Assembly: GCA_937773555.1 (NCBI GenBank)
Contig: CALJVT010000002.1
Location: 432,501-496,500, forward strand
Direction: 5' to 3'
DNA from: an uncultured Pseudomonadales bacterium
Lineage (GTDB): Bacteria; Pseudomonadota; Gammaproteobacteria; Pseudomonadales; Balneatricaceae
DNA length: 64,000 nt
Below the pieces are notes generated by a model. It had not been told where the DNA came from. It saw nothing but the letters and a program-made list of their open reading frames with translations, and searched no databases. Shown one piece after another: positions 53,150-62,124 of this stretch. Within the stretch, counting starts at the first letter, position 1. The number at the start of each line of letters is the position of its first letter. The position numbers were made by a program, and so were the translations under genes.

Positions 53150-54016
53150 ATGTTATCTTCAAAGCACTTTTTTTTACTACCAGCCCTTTTGACGCTGGTA
53201 GCTATCATTCTTTTCCCACTTTTATTCACGGTTAGAGTTAGCTTTTCAAGCTGGGATGTATTTCAGTCTGGGCTCGATTTTATTGGTGGTAGCAACTACG
53301 TTCGCGTATTTGCGGACGATCGATTCTGGCAAAGCCTACAACGCTTATCACTTCTTTCAATCATATCTGTATCATTGCAATATACCCTAGGCTTTGCGCT
53401 TGCCTTAGCGGTATGGAAACAGGTCAGAGGTGGTCGCTTATTACGGGTGTTGTTCCTCATCCCAATGATGACCACTCCAGTGGTTATGTCGGTTATTTGG
53501 CGCACTGTTTTTCATGAAAGTTTAGGGCCAGTGAATGATATTTTAAGTGCATTTGGTGTCGGTCCTGTGCCGTGGCTTTCAAGTGCTACGGGAGCCTTTA
53601 TTAGCGTTCTTATTGTAGAGGTTTGGCAGTGGACCCCCTTTATGTTCTTGCTTTTGTTGGCTGGCTTGGTGTCGTTGCCAAAAGAGCCCTATCTTGCTGC
53701 AGCGATCGATGGTGCTGGCACGTGGCGGACATTTTGGCAGGTGACCTTTCCCTTGATGGCGCCTATTACTATCGGTGCATTGATTATTCGGCTCATTGAG
53801 GCGTCGAAGATTATGGACACCGTCTATGTGCTTACTTCGGGTGGCCCAGGAACTGCAACTGAAACCTCCTCGTATTATATTTATATACGTGGTTTGAGAG
53901 ATTTCCAGATTGGCTACTCTGCAGCTTTGTCACTTGTGTATCTGGTGATTATGATTATAAGCCTCACTATAATTGCTAAACTTCTGTTACGCACACTGGT
54001 TGGGAAGGACGAATAA
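53150..54016 (+). CDS. ABC transporter permease (GlpP-like)
   Basis: 288 residues, six helices. The EAA loop YLAAAIDGAGTWRTFWQVTFPLMAP identifies a MalF/UgpA-type permease: the conserved EAA-x3-G is seen as AAAIDGAG. It pairs with the next permease. It ends 1 base before that start. Confidence 0.93.
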   Translation: MLSSKHFFLLPALLTLVAIILFPLLFTVRVSFSSWDVFQSGLDFIGGSNYVRVFADDRFWQSLQRLSLLSIISVSLQYTLGFALALAVWKQVRGGRLLRVLFLIPMMTTPVVMSVIWRTVFHESLGPVNDILSAFGVGPVPWLSSATGAFISVLIVEVWQWTPFMFLLLLAGLVSLPKEPYLAAAIDGAGTWRTFWQVTFPLMAPITIGALIIRLIEASKIMDTVYVLTSGGPGTATETSSYYIYIRGLRDFQIGYSAALSLVYLVIMIISLTIIAKLLLRTLVGKDE

Positions 54017-54017
54017 A

Positions 54018-54863
54018 ATGAATAAGTTCTACCACACACTTAAAACTCTTTTTTTACTAGGTTGGTCAATTTTTGTTGTGTTTCCCTTTCTTTGGGCGCT
54101 ATCAACTTCATTCAAAGACGCAAACGCCATTACTAGTGGTGCTACTTACATTCCATGGGTAGATTTTGAACCGTCGACCCAGGGCTGGACTTCACTCTTC
54201 ACCAACGGTTCTCAGGGTATTAATATTGTTGGACCATTTATAGACTCTGCGGCTGTTACCCTTATTGCCAGCCTTGTGAGTTTAATTTTGGGCACACTTG
54301 CAGCCTATGGTTTGTCTAGGTTTGAGTACCGCTTAGGTTTTGTGAAAAACGCAGACATTACCTTTTTCTTCATATCTCAGCGAATTATGCCACCGATTGT
54401 GCTGGCTATACCCTTTTTTTTAATGCTTAAGGAACTGGGTGCGTTGGACACTATTTTTGGATTGGTTCTGGTGTATGTGGCATTGCTTTTGCCTATTGCT
54501 GTTTGGGTGATGACTGATTTCTTTGCAGGTATTCCCAAAGAACTAGACGAAATGGCCATGACCGATGGATGTAGCCCTATTGGGGCATTTTTCCGAGTAA
54601 TTCTGCCTAATTCAGTGCCAGGCCTTGTGGTTGCAGGGATGTTCTGCCTTATCTTTGGGTGGAATGACTTCTTCTTTGCCTTTACGCTAACGTTTACTGA
54701 AACGCAGCTATTGCCAGTATCAATTGTTTCCCTTAACTCTTCAGTGACGCCTTGGTGGTCGCTGTCAGCCTTTGCGCTAATTTCTGTTGCACCACTAGCC
54801 TTAGTTGCAATCGTTGTTGAGCGTTATATGTCACGCGGCACAATGTCCGGGGCCATTAGGTAA
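54018..54863 (+). CDS. ABC transporter permease (GlpQ-like)
   Basis: 281 residues from the ATG at 54018 with AAGGA 8 bases upstream; a longer frame from 53973 lies in the previous gene and is not needed. Six helices; the EAA loop is in KELDEMAMTDGCSPIGAFFRV. MalG/UgpE class. It is 5 bases before the first ATPase gene. Confidence 0.93.
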   Translation: MNKFYHTLKTLFLLGWSIFVVFPFLWALSTSFKDANAITSGATYIPWVDFEPSTQGWTSLFTNGSQGINIVGPFIDSAAVTLIASLVSLILGTLAAYGLSRFEYRLGFVKNADITFFFISQRIMPPIVLAIPFFLMLKELGALDTIFGLVLVYVALLLPIAVWVMTDFFAGIPKELDEMAMTDGCSPIGAFFRVILPNSVPGLVVAGMFCLIFGWNDFFFAFTLTFTETQLLPVSIVSLNSSVTPWWSLSAFALISVAPLALVAIVVERYMSRGTMSGAIR

Positions 54864-54868
54864 TTATC

Positions 54869-55921
54869 ATGCTTCAAATTGATCATCTCACAACTGCCAA
54901 AGCCAAAGTTTCTTTGGATAATGTCTCATTCCTTTTTGAGGCGGGTAATATTTATACTATCTTAGGCCGCACAGGTGCAGGAAAAACTGAGCTTTTGCGG
55001 GCCTTAATGGGGCTCAATCCTTTAATTAATGGTGACATCAAGTTAGACAAAGAAAACATCACCAAACGTCCCATCAGGGACCGCAATATGTCACTTGTGT
55101 ACCAGCAGTTTATTAACTACCCACACCTTAGTGTTCTGGATAACGTGGCTTTTCCGTTGCGTCGACAAGGTAAGAAGAAAGCTCAGGCCCAGGCGCTTGC
55201 TAGTACTATGTTGACCACCGTGGGGTTGGGAGACTTTTTACATCGAAGGCCCTCACAACTCTCTGGTGGTCAGCAACAGCGTGTTGCTCTGGCGCGGGCA
55301 ATGGTCAAACAGTCTCGTATCTTAATGCTAGATGAGCCATTGGCTAATCTTGACTATAAACTGCGCGAACAGTTGCGTGAGGAGTTTCCACGGTTAGTAG
55401 CAGACAATCAAGAAAGTGTAATTCTTTACACCACCACAGAGCCACGTGAGGCAATGGAGTTGGGTAACACTATGATCGTTATGCATGACGGGGAAATAAT
55501 TGCCAGTGGGCCACCTGCAGACCTATTCGCACACCCACCCACTAAAGATACTGCAAGCGTAATAAGTGACCCTCCAATTTCCTTTATCTCTGGGTTTGTA
55601 CGTGACCAAGTGCTTTACTTTGGTGAAGGCCAGCTAGCGCCAAGTGAAGGCCTGCAACTGCCACCTGATGGCCCTGTAACTATTGCCCTTCGTCCAGATG
55701 CAATTGAGCCTGGTGGCGCATTTACAGCTAAAATTGGGTTATCCGAATTTAGTGGGTCGCAAACTATTATCCATCTTGATTTTGACTTTGGCCGAGCAAT
55801 TATGATGGTTGAAGGTATAGAAACCTTCAAATCTGGTGATAACTTAAGTATCTCTATTCAAGCAGAACAAATGATGCTGTTTGCACCAGATGGCCGCAAT
55901 ATAACACTCAGGGACAACTAA
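54869..55921 (+). CDS. ABC transporter ATP-binding protein (GlpS-like)
   Basis: 350 residues. Walker A GRTGAGKTEL, signature LSGGQQQRVALARAM and Walker B RILMLDEPLANLD are complete. VYQQFINYPHLSVLDNVAFPL and ILYTTTEPREAMEL are characteristic of the GlpS branch of the glycerol-type importers, where the H-loop histidine is replaced by threonine (TTTEP). The C-terminal regulatory part resembles a TOBE fold. Confidence 0.92.
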   Translation: MLQIDHLTTAKAKVSLDNVSFLFEAGNIYTILGRTGAGKTELLRALMGLNPLINGDIKLDKENITKRPIRDRNMSLVYQQFINYPHLSVLDNVAFPLRRQGKKKAQAQALASTMLTTVGLGDFLHRRPSQLSGGQQQRVALARAMVKQSRILMLDEPLANLDYKLREQLREEFPRLVADNQESVILYTTTEPREAMELGNTMIVMHDGEIIASGPPADLFAHPPTKDTASVISDPPISFISGFVRDQVLYFGEGQLAPSEGLQLPPDGPVTIALRPDAIEPGGAFTAKIGLSEFSGSQTIIHLDFDFGRAIMMVEGIETFKSGDNLSISIQAEQMMLFAPDGRNITLRDN

Positions 55922-55922
55922 G

Positions 55923-57023
55923 ATGGCTAAAATTGTACTGGAAAACCTTGGACACAGTTATCTGTCCAATCCAAAAGGTGAGCATGATTTTGCGCTTAAA
56001 CCGGTCAACCTCACCTGGGAAGATGGTAAAACCTATGCTTTGCTGGGGCCGTCAGGCTGTGGCAAAACAACTATGCTTAATATTATTTCAGGCTTGGTGC
56101 CTCCGTCACATGGGCGCTTATTATTTGATGATCAAGACGTAACATCGGTGCCCACATCTGCCCGAAATATTGCACAGGTATTTCAGTTCCCAGTCATTTA
56201 TTCAACTAAGACAGTAAGGCAGAACCTGGCATTTCCGCTTGAATGTAGAGGGATGACTCCGTCTAAAATAAAACAGCGTGTGGCTGAAGTGGCCACACTT
56301 TTAGACCTAGACTATGCGCTTGATATGCCTGCTCGCAAGCTAAGTGCAGATCAAAAGCAATTGATCTCTTTAGGGCGTGGCCTGGTGCGGGAGGATGTAA
56401 GCGCCATTCTATTGGATGAGCCCTTAACAGTGATTGATCCGCAGATGAAGTTTATGTTGCGTCGTAAACTGCGGGAGATTAATCGCCAAACGGGTATGAC
56501 AATGATACTGGTAACCCACGATCAGAGTGAAGCTATGAGCTTTGCTGATGAAATTGTGGTGATGAAGGATGGTTTAGTGCAGCAATCAGGCACTCCTGAA
56601 GAACTATTTTCACAGCCACAGAATGACTTTGTTGGTTACTTCATAGGCTCGCCACCGATGAATATGATCACTTTAGAGCCGAACTTGGGATCACTTAGCA
56701 CAGAAGCCATCAACTTAACCAAGCCACTACCTGCAGCAATGCCAGTGGGAAATAATGTGTCCATTTACCAGATGGGTATCCGCCCTGAACACATAGTCAT
56801 GGTAGATAAAGAGAGTGATAGCATTGGCAAAGGTACAATCATTAAGATAGAACACTTAGGTGTTGATGGCGTTGTCACACTAAAATTACCCACTGGAGTC
56901 ATAATTAAAGCAAAGACACGTAAACATACCGAAATGACGTTAGGTGACACCTTTGGAATCCGTGTTTGTAAAAAAAATGCCTTACTATATATAGATGGAA
57001 CACTTAGCTCTAGTTTAAATTGA
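55923..57023 (+). CDS. ABC transporter ATP-binding protein (GlpT-like)
   Basis: 366 residues. Walker A GPSGCGKTTM, Walker B AILLDEPLTVID and the H-loop MILVTHDQSEAM are present. The usual LSGGQ signature is replaced by LSADQKQLISLGRG, and IAQVFQFPVIYSTKTV matches the GlpT branch. Together with GlpS-like it would form a heterodimeric ATPase with asymmetric sites. It starts one base after the previous stop and is the last gene of the importer. Confidence 0.92.
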   Translation: MAKIVLENLGHSYLSNPKGEHDFALKPVNLTWEDGKTYALLGPSGCGKTTMLNIISGLVPPSHGRLLFDDQDVTSVPTSARNIAQVFQFPVIYSTKTVRQNLAFPLECRGMTPSKIKQRVAEVATLLDLDYALDMPARKLSADQKQLISLGRGLVREDVSAILLDEPLTVIDPQMKFMLRRKLREINRQTGMTMILVTHDQSEAMSFADEIVVMKDGLVQQSGTPEELFSQPQNDFVGYFIGSPPMNMITLEPNLGSLSTEAINLTKPLPAAMPVGNNVSIYQMGIRPEHIVMVDKESDSIGKGTIIKIEHLGVDGVVTLKLPTGVIIKAKTRKHTEMTLGDTFGIRVCKKNALLYIDGTLSSSLN

Positions 57024-57537
57024 TAACATGAATGTGTCCCAATAGTGGTGAGCTCTAATACAGAAAATGAGGCATCTCTCTTAGGATAGTTGTGTCAGAT
57101 TTTTTGATGACTTACTGATGTGTGCGACTAACTTACCCAGAATAGTGATTTTTTGAGTCCTAAGGCTGTGTACATACTATATGGTGATTCCCTTCATTGG
57201 GTTGGTTAATCGGCCCTGTAGAGGCTCCACTGTTGCGTTTGCATAGACCATTACTAAGATGCCCCTGTGGTTACACAGGCCGTCCGAGCGCGTTTTAGCA
57301 CCACAACAATGCTGTTTGAGGCTCTATGAGAATGTTACAGGCATAAAAAAGCCCCGAAACCCTTGTTTAAGAGGGTAACCTTGTTATTTAGTGCCCACGA
57401 CTACCAAGGTTAGGTATTTATCCGCGTTTACTTTAAAGGGTAAACTGTAAAATTTCAGTACTATTATTGCTTGTGGATCCTTGTTATGACATCTGCAAAG
57501 CACAGGGCTAAGGCCGTTAACCCATGAGAAAAACACT
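57024..57537. other. intergenic region with a repeat-like terminator
   Basis: 514 bases without a gene. At about 57343-57378 the minus strand reads as a terminator (CCCTCTTAAACAAGGG, then GGGGCTTTTTTATG) like that of repeat copy C but without the core; it is a possible fourth, truncated copy. A promoter for the DUF1330 gene is expected near 57440-57520. Confidence 0.5.
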
Positions 57538-57825
57538 ATGCCAGCTTTTTTAATTGTTCACTCAAAGCTTACAGACGCCGATGCGTTTGAACATTATGTA
57601 AAGGCTGCAGGGCCTTCTTTGGAGCGCTACCAAGGCACTTATTTGCTTGGGGGTGGCTTGAGTGAGGTTTTGGAAGGATCACATGACAAAGATCGTACAG
57701 TTATTTTTCAGTTCCCCAGCATTCAAGATGCAAAAAGCTGGTATCAAAGTGAAGAATATCAGAGTGTTAAGCCGTTACGAGAGCATACGGGGGCGTTTGA
57801 CTTTGTGTTGGTAAACTCCTTTTAA
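57538..57825 (+). CDS. DUF1330-family small protein
   Basis: 95 residues with the ferredoxin-like DUF1330 pattern: DADAFEHYVKAAGPSLERYQG, LLGGGLSEVLEG and VIFQFPSIQDAKSWYQSEEY. The function of the family is unknown, sometimes linked to small-molecule metabolism. Monocistronic. Confidence 0.88.
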   Translation: MPAFLIVHSKLTDADAFEHYVKAAGPSLERYQGTYLLGGGLSEVLEGSHDKDRTVIFQFPSIQDAKSWYQSEEYQSVKPLREHTGAFDFVLVNSF

Positions 57826-58026
57826 GGGTAATTGCTTAAAATCTATATGCTAGGGGACATAAGGGTGGTGCTATTTATAAAGCTGAATATGAACGCAATT
57901 GGCGTACCAAAAATGAAATCTGTCTAGTTACAGTAAAGGTACTAAAACTGCCAGTTTTAAAACAACACTTCAAATGATTGAAAACTCGGTTGGCTTTATA
58001 GCAAATAAAAACTATTTAAAATTATA

Positions 58027-58737
58027 TTACTTACTACCAAAAGCTAAGCAAACTTTTTTAGAGGTAGACATGAGAGCCTCTAGAAAGCTTTCAATATTCT
58101 CGTCAGTGAATCTACTGGTCAGCCCTGATAATGAGATTACACCAATAAGCTCACGGTCACGTCCCAAAATAGGCACAGTAATACCTGCAATATCAGGGTC
58201 ACGCTCGCCATGGCTAATGTAGTATCCCTGATTCTGGATTATTTTAGACTGAGATGTTTTAGGATTTACAAAGGCTTCTAGAACCTTTCCAGAAGAACCC
58301 ACATTAAGCGGAGTGATTTCTCCTTCATCAATATGATACCGCATCCGTCTTTTAGAATTTTCGCAATAAAGAACGACACCTGAATCGCCACGCAAGACGT
58401 GAAATGCAGCAGTTTCTTCTGTCTTTTCAACAAGTTCAATTAGAGCTGGTCGAATAAGATTTCCCAGTTGAAGGTTATCTCGGTAAATTGAACTAACACG
58501 CCAGAGTGATGATCCAAGATGAAAAACGCCTTCATAATCACGGGTAAGATAACCAAACTTTTCAAGTGAAACACTGAGTCGTAATATCGTAGCCTTATCC
58601 AGGCCGGTTCTTTGCGCAAGCTGCTTAAGAGCCAGGCCGTTATCCCCCATATTAAATGCCTCAAGCAAACGCAGAGCTCGTTCCACCGACTCAACCCCAC
58701 TTTTAATAGGCTTGGTACCTTCTGTCGATTTCGTCAT
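58027..58737 (-). CDS. IclR-family transcriptional regulator
   Basis: 236 residues from the ATG at 58737, which has AAGGA 7 bases upstream. N-terminal winged HTH: SVERALRLLEAFNMGDNGLALKQLAQRTGLDKATILR; then the effector-binding domain from about residue 85 with GITVPILGRDRELIGVISLSG. It is divergent from the PotDABC-like operon and probably regulates it through the two palindromes at 58854 and 58913. Confidence 0.93.
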   Translation of the reverse strand: MTKSTEGTKPIKSGVESVERALRLLEAFNMGDNGLALKQLAQRTGLDKATILRLSVSLEKFGYLTRDYEGVFHLGSSLWRVSSIYRDNLQLGNLIRPALIELVEKTEETAAFHVLRGDSGVVLYCENSKRRMRYHIDEGEITPLNVGSSGKVLEAFVNPKTSQSKIIQNQGYYISHGERDPDIAGITVPILGRDRELIGVISLSGLTSRFTDENIESFLEALMSTSKKVCLAFGSK

Positions 58738-58853
58738 TAGCATATCCTTTTTAGAGGCTCTTTATTGGGCATGTGGGAAATTCAAATAATTGAAGAGCTA
58801 CATCTACCATCTAATAAAATTCTACCATGATTTTAGAATGGCGTAATACAAAA

Positions 58854-58868
58854 TGAAACATAATTTCA
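58854..58868. promoter_or_regulatory. IclR-type operator 1
   Basis: Near-perfect palindrome TGAAACATAATTTCA, upstream of the -35 of the importer promoter. Confidence 0.7.
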
Positions 58869-58885
58869 TTTTATTAAATTTAGAC

Positions 58886-58913
58886 TTGACTTTTCACTGG
58901 AAATATCTAAAAT
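58886..58913 (+). promoter_or_regulatory. promoter of the PotDABC-like operon
   Basis: TTGACT at 58886 and TAAAAT at 58908 separated by 16 bases. The last base of the -10 overlaps operator 2. Confidence 0.65.
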
Positions 58914-58927
58914 GAAATATTGTTTCA
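58913..58927. promoter_or_regulatory. IclR-type operator 2
   Basis: Palindrome TGAAATATTGTTTCA of the same consensus as operator 1, 59 bases further on and placed at the transcription start, fitting a repressor site. Confidence 0.7.
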
Positions 58928-58990
58928 TAGAGCGAAATACAAACTTGTTTCAGTTCATGAAGCAATTAAAATAAAATAAAGGGCTTACAA

Positions 58991-60049
58991 ATGAAAAAAT
59001 ATTCAAAAATTATTTCCTTAACTCTTACTATGGGCTTAGGTATTGGTGTTGGCAATGTTGCCATTGCAGCAGGAGATAGTGTGACGTTTGCATCATGGGG
59101 TGGATCATTTCAGGATGCTATTCGTTCATCAATGTTAGCACCGGCAGCGAGCAAGCTAAATATAACGGTCAAGGAAGATACGACAAACGGCATTCAAGAT
59201 GTGCGCGCACAGATCACAGCTGGTGCTGTTGCTTGGGATGTAACAGAGCAGGATTTGCCTTCGTGTGAAACGCTTAGTCGTGAGGGTAGTCTTGAGCCAA
59301 TTGATTATTCGATTGTTGATACAACAGGTATCCCCAAAGAGCTAATCCACGAAAACTACATTGGTTTCATCAACTTCACCAAGGTGATTGCCTATCGCAA
59401 GGATGCCTTTGGCGACAATGGTCCGTCTAATTGGGCAGAGTTCTGGGACCTAGAAAAATTCCCCGGCAAGCGCGGTATGCATGGCAAGGTGAACTACAAC
59501 CTTGAGGCAGCACTGATGGCTGATGGTGTGCCGATGGCAAAAGTTTATGACACTTTGGCTACCGACGAGGGCATGGCACGCGCCTGGGCTAAGTTGGGAG
59601 AGATCGCACCTGAAGTTACCGTTTGGTATCGTGGCGGTTCACAATCAGCACAACTGTTGCGTGATGGTGAGGTGGACGTGATCCATATGGGCCATAACCG
59701 CGTGGAGAGTGTAATCAAATCCGGCATTGATGTCGCTTATGCATTTGATGGCGGTACCATGGACGTTGATTGCTTGTTAGTGCCTAAGGGCGCGCCAAAT
59801 GTTGAGAATGCGATGCGCCTAATCAACGAATTGCTAAGTGCCGAAGCGCAGGCGCGCCTGGCGGTAACGATGCCACTAGGCCCTGTCAATACGGGTGCGT
59901 TTGATACCGGTATTATCTCGGGCGAGCAGGCTTTGTTAGTCAACACCCATCCCAACAACTACAGCAAGCAACTTTTGGTTGATCCGAATTTTTACATCGG
60001 CCAGCTGGGTGAATTAACGGAAGAGTTTGACACGCTGATCCAGCAGTAA
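58991..60049 (+). CDS. PotD-like polyamine/amine ABC solute-binding protein
   Basis: 352 residues with a signal peptide ending NVAIAAG. VTFASWGGSFQDAIRSSML and AQITAGAVAWDVTEQDLP follow the spermidine/putrescine-binding family. It delivers an amine- or guanidino-type compound to the permeases encoded next; the ureohydrolase-type gene at the end of the operon supports a guanidino substrate. A strong promoter and two IclR-type sites precede it. Confidence 0.9.
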   Translation: MKKYSKIISLTLTMGLGIGVGNVAIAAGDSVTFASWGGSFQDAIRSSMLAPAASKLNITVKEDTTNGIQDVRAQITAGAVAWDVTEQDLPSCETLSREGSLEPIDYSIVDTTGIPKELIHENYIGFINFTKVIAYRKDAFGDNGPSNWAEFWDLEKFPGKRGMHGKVNYNLEAALMADGVPMAKVYDTLATDEGMARAWAKLGEIAPEVTVWYRGGSQSAQLLRDGEVDVIHMGHNRVESVIKSGIDVAYAFDGGTMDVDCLLVPKGAPNVENAMRLINELLSAEAQARLAVTMPLGPVNTGAFDTGIISGEQALLVNTHPNNYSKQLLVDPNFYIGQLGELTEEFDTLIQQ

Positions 60050-60126
60050 TCCATTTATAGTAGTAATCCATCTTGGCGTAGTGCAATGTGTACTGCGCCA
60101 ATTTTTTGTCAGGTTTAGGAGCCCAT

Positions 60127-61215
60127 ATGTCGTCTACCGCCCAATCACTTCCCATCGAAATATCCAGCCTTTGCAAGGCCTATGGACCAATCAAAGCGCT
60201 GGATGATGTGTCGCTAAATATTGCTGCTGGCGAGTTCTTGACCCTGCTTGGGCCATCGGGCTCAGGCAAGACGACACTTCTGATGGCGCTCGCTGGTTTT
60301 GTGCGCCCTGACGGTGGGTCGATCCGGTTTGGTGATCAAGAAATGATTGCGACACCGCCGCACAAGCGTGGCCTTGGTATGGTGTTTCAAAGCTATGCGC
60401 TGTTTCCATTCATGACGGTGGCGGAAAACGTAGCCTATCCATTGAAAATTCGTGGGGTTTCCAAAAGTGATCAAAAAACGCGCGTCGAACGTGTGCTGGA
60501 TACTGTAGAGCTTGGTGGTTATGGGGATCGGCGCATTACCCAACTCTCTGGTGGCCAAAGGCAGCGTGTGGCCCTTGCCCGGGCGATGGTGTTCGAGCCG
60601 CGGATTATCCTCATGGACGAACCCTTATCTGCACTTGACAAAAAGTTGCGCGAACATATGCAGATTGAATTAAAGGCGCTTCATCAAAAATTAGATGCAA
60701 CCGTTGTTTATGTGACCCATGATCAGCGCGAAGCCCTGACGATGTCAGACCGGATTGCGGTAGTCAATCATGGACGCATCGAACAGATCGATACCCCTGA
60801 GCGACTATATCGTCAGCCTCATAGTTTTTTTGTGGCGGATTTTATTGGGGAATCAATTTCCTTGCCGGTGACAGTAGCCAACGATACGGCGCAACTTGGC
60901 GGGCGCGTGCTGAAATCTGATTTAGCCATTGCCCCTGGTAGTGGAGGGCATCGCTTAGTGATCCGGCCTGAATTACTGGAAGTCATGTCTGGCCCTGTGC
61001 CTGAAAATGCTAATGACTTTTCTGGCCGGGTCAATGACATCATTTATCAAGGTGACAGCGTGCTGGTTATCGTTGAACACAAGAGCGTGGGCATGATTAA
61101 TGTGCGCGTACCTGCTAACCGTGCTGGCCAGACTGGGCTCCCTTCCAAGGGAGAGCAAATTGGTCTGGCCCTGCACCCAGAAGATACGATCATCGTACCG
61201 GAACAGGTGTCATGA
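60127..61215 (+). CDS. PotA-like ABC ATP-binding protein
   Basis: 362 residues from the ATG at 60127, which follows AGGAG by 7-8 bases. Walker A GPSGSGKTTL, signature LSGGQRQRVALARAM, Walker B IILMDEPLSALD and H-loop VTHDQREA are complete. A TOBE domain is at the C-terminus (LVIRPELLEVM). It energises the importer. Its stop overlaps the permease start by 4 bases. Confidence 0.94.
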   Translation: MSSTAQSLPIEISSLCKAYGPIKALDDVSLNIAAGEFLTLLGPSGSGKTTLLMALAGFVRPDGGSIRFGDQEMIATPPHKRGLGMVFQSYALFPFMTVAENVAYPLKIRGVSKSDQKTRVERVLDTVELGGYGDRRITQLSGGQRQRVALARAMVFEPRIILMDEPLSALDKKLREHMQIELKALHQKLDATVVYVTHDQREALTMSDRIAVVNHGRIEQIDTPERLYRQPHSFFVADFIGESISLPVTVANDTAQLGGRVLKSDLAIAPGSGGHRLVIRPELLEVMSGPVPENANDFSGRVNDIIYQGDSVLVIVEHKSVGMINVRVPANRAGQTGLPSKGEQIGLALHPEDTIIVPEQVS

Positions 61216-62114
61216 GCATCTCTGAAGCCAATGCGGGAGCTAAAAAATTTAACACCGCTAGCACACTCAAAGCTGAGGACCGCCGCGAACGTTTGACGTT
61301 TTTGGGGCTTTCGATGCCTGCAGTTCTTGCCATTTTAATTGTCGTGTTTTTGCCTATTTTCTGGCTGTCTTCGCTCTCGTTTTATAATGCAGCGGGCGAG
61401 TTGAGCACAGAAAATTATGCGCGTATTTTTGAAAGTGCTTTGTATCGTCGAACCTTTGTTGTCACCTTTCAGATCAGCATTGCCGTGACGGTCATTTGTA
61501 TTCTTCTTGGCTATCCGCTGTGTTATTTGTTAACCAAGGTGAAAGACAGAACGGCTGCCATTTTGATGATTTTCGTGTTGGTTCCGTTTTGGACGTCGGT
61601 TCTAGTGCGCACCTACGCCTGGCTAGTGCTGCTGCAGCGTAATGGCATCATTAATTCGTCGCTCATGTCGCTTGGTATAATTGAGGAGCCGCTGCAACTC
61701 GCGCACAACCTTACGGGATCAATCATTGGCATGGTACATATTATGCTGCCGTTTCTGATTTTGCCTCTCTATGCCACCATGCGCAATATTGACACTGATT
61801 TAGTTAGGGCTGCTGTGGGGCTTGGCTCCAGCCCACGTGGGGCATTCTGGAGGGTATTTTTCCCGATGTCCCTACCGGGCCTTTTCGCAGGCATCGTGCT
61901 GGTCTTCATCTTGTCACTTGGGTTTTTCGTTACACCCGCTTTGCTGGGCGGTGGCCGGGTACAAATGTTGGCGCAGCGCATAGAAAGTACCATAACAATT
62001 TATTCCAATTGGGGTGCAGCATCAGCTTTGGGCGTTGTCCTACTGCTGTTGGCACTGGTGATGATATGGCTGATGAACCGTGTCTTTGGCCTCGACAAAC
62101 TATTCATGCGCTGA
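61212..62114 (+). CDS. PotB-like ABC permease
   Basis: 300 residues with six helices. EAA-type loop TDLVRAAVGLGSSPRGAFWRV and the segment RTYAWLVLL (PotB family) are present. It overlaps the ATPase gene (ATGA) and is 10 bases before the second permease. Composition is noticeably richer in G and C than flanking genes. Confidence 0.93.
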   Translation: MSISEANAGAKKFNTASTLKAEDRRERLTFLGLSMPAVLAILIVVFLPIFWLSSLSFYNAAGELSTENYARIFESALYRRTFVVTFQISIAVTVICILLGYPLCYLLTKVKDRTAAILMIFVLVPFWTSVLVRTYAWLVLLQRNGIINSSLMSLGIIEEPLQLAHNLTGSIIGMVHIMLPFLILPLYATMRNIDTDLVRAAVGLGSSPRGAFWRVFFPMSLPGLFAGIVLVFILSLGFFVTPALLGGGRVQMLAQRIESTITIYSNWGAASALGVVLLLLALVMIWLMNRVFGLDKLFMR

Positions 62115-62124
62115 GGAACTAGAA

